Source: Paulownia fortunei
Lineage: Eukaryota > Streptophyta > Magnoliopsida > Lamiales > Paulowniaceae
Assembly (NCBI GenBank): GCA_019321725.1
Contig: CM033123.1
Coordinates: 4,100,960-4,164,959, forward strand
Direction of reading: 5' to 3'
DNA: 64,000 nucleotides
Position numbers and translations under genes: made by a program. The notes under the pieces were generated by a model, which worked only from the letters and a program-made list of their open reading frames with translations, ran no database searches and was not told the origin of the DNA. Every line of letters begins with the position of its first letter. Positions within the stretch are counted from its first letter, which is position 1. Below are positions 63,533 through 64,000 of the stretch, one piece after another.

Positions 63533-64000
63533 GTAAGTCACCTCTAACGATAATTATGTTGCATTCAAATTAGGGTAAAATACTCTTTACTTTTTTTTTT
63601 TGAATACTCTTTACTTGAATAATGGTTTACATTTACCCATCTAAAACAATTGGATTTAACACTAACCCCCTTCTGATATAATCTTAAATCATTGATTTCT
63701 ATTTCTTTTAATTTTTTTCATCATTTTTCTTTTTCTTTTTTTTTTTCCACTCTTCTACTTTCCCACCCACCCACACGGCCAAACCAAATCACTTCCACCC
63801 ACCTTATCTCTTTTCCTACTTCAGCCTCCGCTTTGGAGTTTGGTGGGTGGCGGGGGATGGGTTGATTGTGATTTGGGCGGATGGGGTTGGGGTGAGTAGA
63901 GGGGCTTGTGATGGGTTAAAGTGAGCGTATGGGTGGCAGGGGAGGAGGTGAAGGGGATGGGTTTGGGCAGGGATAGGCACAGGGGTTGGGGGCGGGTGGG
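63533..64000. other. intron of the SABATH gene with G-rich repeat
   Basis: GTAAGT donor at 63533. AATACTCTTTACT is repeated at about 63578 and 63603. A pyrimidine-rich tract follows, then a C-rich segment (CCACCCACC) and a G-rich segment (GGTGGGTGG) that can pair as an imperfect stem. The final 19 bases (63982-64000) have four G-runs of at least three with short loops, a canonical G-quadruplex pattern on the coding strand. Confidence 0.6.

Noticed and set aside
1..64000. possibility of a clustered undescribed system or biosynthetic cluster
   Set aside because: Dioxygenase and SABATH methyltransferase are neighbours and both act in specialised metabolism, but one is frameshifted, the substrates are unknown and the rest of the block is ancient housekeeping synteny. 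The evidence does not support a functional cluster.

Overview
The window is nuclear DNA of a eudicot plant. It is AT-rich, the coding exons are split by canonical GT-AG introns, the intergenic stretches are long and full of decayed repeats and microsatellites, and every recognisable gene is a plant family. I found no bacterial, organellar or viral gene and no rRNA, tRNA or CRISPR locus. Gene models were built by hand from splice signals, reading phase and family conservation, so single boundaries could be off by a base or so.

Layout, left to right. A PSK-SIMULATOR-like gene with DUF3475 and DUF668 (minus, 1992-3833) is followed by about 8 kb without genes. Next is a small intronless plant-specific gene of unknown function (minus, 12154-12474) and a repeat island (about 12.9-14.3 kb). 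An 18-exon RAD5B-type SNF2/RING DNA-repair helicase follows (minus, 18001-24985), with E2F-like sites upstream. An intronless peroxisomal enoyl-CoA isomerase with a terminal SKL comes next (plus, 27536-28282). Then come a 20-exon actin-related protein ARP9 gene (minus, 31742-42039) and two head-to-head HR-like lesion-inducing membrane-protein genes (minus 43281-46831; plus 53611-56007). A 2-oxoglutarate/Fe(II) dioxygenase of the ACC-oxidase-homolog group (plus, 57301-59143) is followed by decayed duplicate material. At the right edge is the 5' part of a SABATH carboxyl methyltransferase gene carrying a one-base frameshift (plus, from 62160), which runs out of the window.

These genes do not form an operon or a pathway; each has its own role (DNA damage tolerance, chromatin/actin-related, peroxisomal fatty-acid metabolism, membrane/cell death, specialised metabolism). 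What links them is descent. As I recall the Arabidopsis map, RAD5B, ARP9, an HR-lesion gene and 2OG dioxygenases lie close together on chromosome 5 (At5g43530 to At5g43440), so this looks like a conserved ancestral block with local duplication. I see no convincing undescribed system. The best leads are the SABATH frameshift, the inverted HR-lesion pair with identical exon lengths, the decayed dioxygenase cluster, a GC-AG intron, an ARP9 start codon isolated on its own coding exon, and a possible internal myristoylated start in the PSI-like gene.
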